Assembly: GCA_014762505.1 (NCBI GenBank)
Contig: JABURS010000037.1
Location: 62,001 to 126,000, forward strand
From: Chromatiales bacterium
GTDB taxonomy: Bacteria; Pseudomonadota; Gammaproteobacteria; SpSt-1174
DNA: 64,000 bases
Reading direction: 5' to 3'
Of the stretch, positions 62,691-64,000 are shown piece after piece. Below the pieces are notes generated by a model. It did no database searches. It was given only the letters and a program-made list of their open reading frames with translations, and was not told the origin of the DNA. Both the position numbers and the translations under genes were made by a program. The stretch's first letter is position 1. Each line of letters opens with the position of its first letter.

Positions 62691-64000
62691 ATGTACAGAC
62701 GCCTGTTCCAGATCGCCATCGCGCTGCTCCTGCTGCTGGCTGGCAGCGTATCGGCGGATGTCCTGCTGCAGGGCAGCCAGCACATCGGTGACGACGATGA
62801 CCTGGCCGGCACCTTCCAGCCCGCCGACCCGGTCTACCGGGATCGCCATATCGCCTATCCCTCGCGTTTCGAACTGACCACCACCACCACCATTACGGCC
62901 GTCGAGCTGCAGGGGCTGGTGTGGGAGCAGCAGAGCCGTGCCACTCTGCAGGTGCGCATAAACGGCGCCTTGCAGGGGACCGGGGGGCAGGGTGCGAACA
63001 ACGTGGTACTGGATGCCGCGTTGACGCTGCCGGCTGGTGTGCACAGCCTCTCGGTCGATGCCGGTTGCCTGAACAACGGTGGCCAGTCCGTGGACTGTAG
63101 TGCCGGTTCGGCACGAAGCGAAAACGACATTTCGTTTACTGGCATCAGGCTGATCAGCGCCGAGACCTCTACCTCCATCAATCTCAACCGGCGTCGTCAT
63201 GTGGGCGATAACGCGGATCCCGGTACCGGCGGGTTCTTCTGCCAGGTCTTCGGTGTCGGCTGTACGCCGGATTTCTATGACCGTACTGCAGGTGAACAGC
63301 CCAATTATTATCCGGATGCCACCGAAGGCAACTCGATCGATATCCCGTTCACGGTAAACGTCGGCGGTGTGGCCTCGGTGGTCACCTTCTATGAAGTACG
63401 TGAAGTGGATGCGTCCTTGAATGTACTGATCGATGGGGCATCCATCGGTTCGATCAATGCGGATGGCACGGTGGTGTTGCCGACAAACCGGGTTTTATCG
63501 GCAGGCGCTCATGTGCTGACGGTCGAGAGCACCCTGGCCGGCACGGGCGATTACGATGACGTGTCCTGGGACGACATCATCATCAGCGTCGATACGGTCG
63601 AGCTGTCGTACTTCGAGATCGACGTGGGGGCCGGGAACGCCAGTACCTGTTTCCCGCGCGAGATCGCCATCTCGGCCCGCGATGCCCTGGGCAACGTGGT
63701 CACCGACTACACGGGCACGGTCACGCTGGCCACTTCCAGCGGCCACGGGGACTGGCTGCCGGGCGGCAGCGATCCGGCGCTGGGTGTGCTGGACAACGGC
63801 GCCGGGGACGACGGCGTGGCCAGTTATACCTTCGATGCGAACGACGATGGTTCCATCACGCTGCTTCTTTCGAACAGCCATGCAGACAACCTGGCCGTGA
63901 CCGTTACGGATGCGGGGGCGGCGGTGTCCAGCACCTCGGCCGTGGTGGCGTTTCGCGACAACGCCTTCGTCATCACGCCGCAGACCTGCACGGGCGCGAG
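62691..64000 (+). CDS. mshQ: MSHA biogenesis protein MshQ (partial, N-terminal 436 codons)
   Basis: Open to the right edge. Signal peptide (MYRRLFQIAIALLLLLAGSV, cut near SVSA) and a repetitive, Asp/Thr/Gly-rich extracellular-type body, for example TPDFYDRTAGEQPNYYPDAT and repeated beta-sandwich-like segments (LNVLIDGASIGSINADGTVV; IAISARDALGNVVTDYTGTV, which looks Ig-like). MshQ is a very large protein of unknown role in MSHA loci, possibly displayed on the surface or pilus tip. Position after mshP supports the call; the text itself shows no catalytic motif. Confidence 0.85.
   Translation, partial: MYRRLFQIAIALLLLLAGSVSADVLLQGSQHIGDDDDLAGTFQPADPVYRDRHIAYPSRFELTTTTTITAVELQGLVWEQQSRATLQVRINGALQGTGGQGANNVVLDAALTLPAGVHSLSVDAGCLNNGGQSVDCSAGSARSENDISFTGIRLISAETSTSINLNRRRHVGDNADPGTGGFFCQVFGVGCTPDFYDRTAGEQPNYYPDATEGNSIDIPFTVNVGGVASVVTFYEVREVDASLNVLIDGASIGSINADGTVVLPTNRVLSAGAHVLTVESTLAGTGDYDDVSWDDIIISVDTVELSYFEIDVGAGNASTCFPREIAISARDALGNVVTDYTGTVTLATSSGHGDWLPGGSDPALGVLDNGAGDDGVASYTFDANDDGSITLLLSNSHADNLAVTVTDAGAAVSSTSAVVAFRDNAFVITPQTCTGA

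Overview
The window is a 64 kb piece of a GC-rich gammaproteobacterial chromosome that spans the replication-origin neighbourhood. Support for the assignment: an 804-residue GyrB with the length and insertion typical of gammaproteobacteria; SecB, PrlC, EnvC/YibQ and YibN-GrxC-SecB-GpsA-TrmL in an Escherichia-like order; and a complete MSHA-type pilus locus. A persulfide-sensor-like ArsR protein beside a rhodanese, and a class 1B dihydroorotate dehydrogenase, would fit a Chromatiales-like or sulfur-oxidising relative. That last step is inference, and I do not name a genus.

Layout. (1) 1-5845, minus strand: lemA, a GIDE/EF-hand membrane protein, prlC, an SH3 protein, xthA and ubiD (cut by the window edge), closely packed. 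(2) 6009-6893: a solitary PstS-like binding protein, separated from gyrB by a perfect bidirectional terminator. (3) 6969-13220, minus strand: dnaA-dnaN-recF-gyrB. An AT-rich, DnaA-box-bearing gap between dnaA and dnaN is the best oriC candidate, and a perfect parS palindrome lies in the 3' end of recF. (4) 13440-17235, plus strand: rpmH-rnpA-yidD-yidC-mnmE. (5) 17247-23512, minus strand: a membrane diguanylate cyclase and an RND efflux pump with its TetR regulator, placed between mnmE and mnmG. (6) 23634-29274: mnmG, a PAS-only protein, a DUF302 protein, then rsmG-parA-parB. (7) 29300-40196: the F1Fo ATP synthase operon atpIBEFHAGDC, glmU-glmS and a small unknown gene. (8) 40211-44148, minus strand: envC-ctpA-yibQ and a DJ-1 protein. 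(9) 44272-48954: arsR-like regulator, yibN, grxC, trxC, secB, gpsA, then trmL (minus) divergent from pyrD. (10) 49115-64000, plus strand: the MSHA pilus cluster mshI, a pilN-like gene, mshJKLMNEGF, an unknown membrane protein, mshA, mshC, mshD, mshO, mshP and the start of mshQ.

How the genes work together. Regions 3, 4, 6 and 7 form the ancestral origin cluster: initiation (DnaA, beta clamp), segregation (ParAB/parS), membrane protein insertion (YidC), tRNA modification (MnmE/MnmG) and energy conversion. Region 10 encodes a type IV pilus: an inner-membrane platform (MshI, PilN-like, MshJ, MshG), an extension ATPase carrying the c-di-GMP-binding MshEN motif (MshE), a secretin (MshL), one major pilin and the minor pilins. 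The diguanylate cyclase of region 5 could supply c-di-GMP to MshE, but nothing here proves that link.

The most unusual observations are: a perfect REPIN-like inverted repeat that is translated as part of the MshO prepilin leader; repeated CGATAAT boxes plus a CRP-like palindrome ahead of the msh operon; an unrecognised membrane protein inside the msh cluster; and parS written into recF codons. No tRNA, rRNA, CRISPR array or insertion sequence was seen. No gene-free stretch exceeds about 240 bases.
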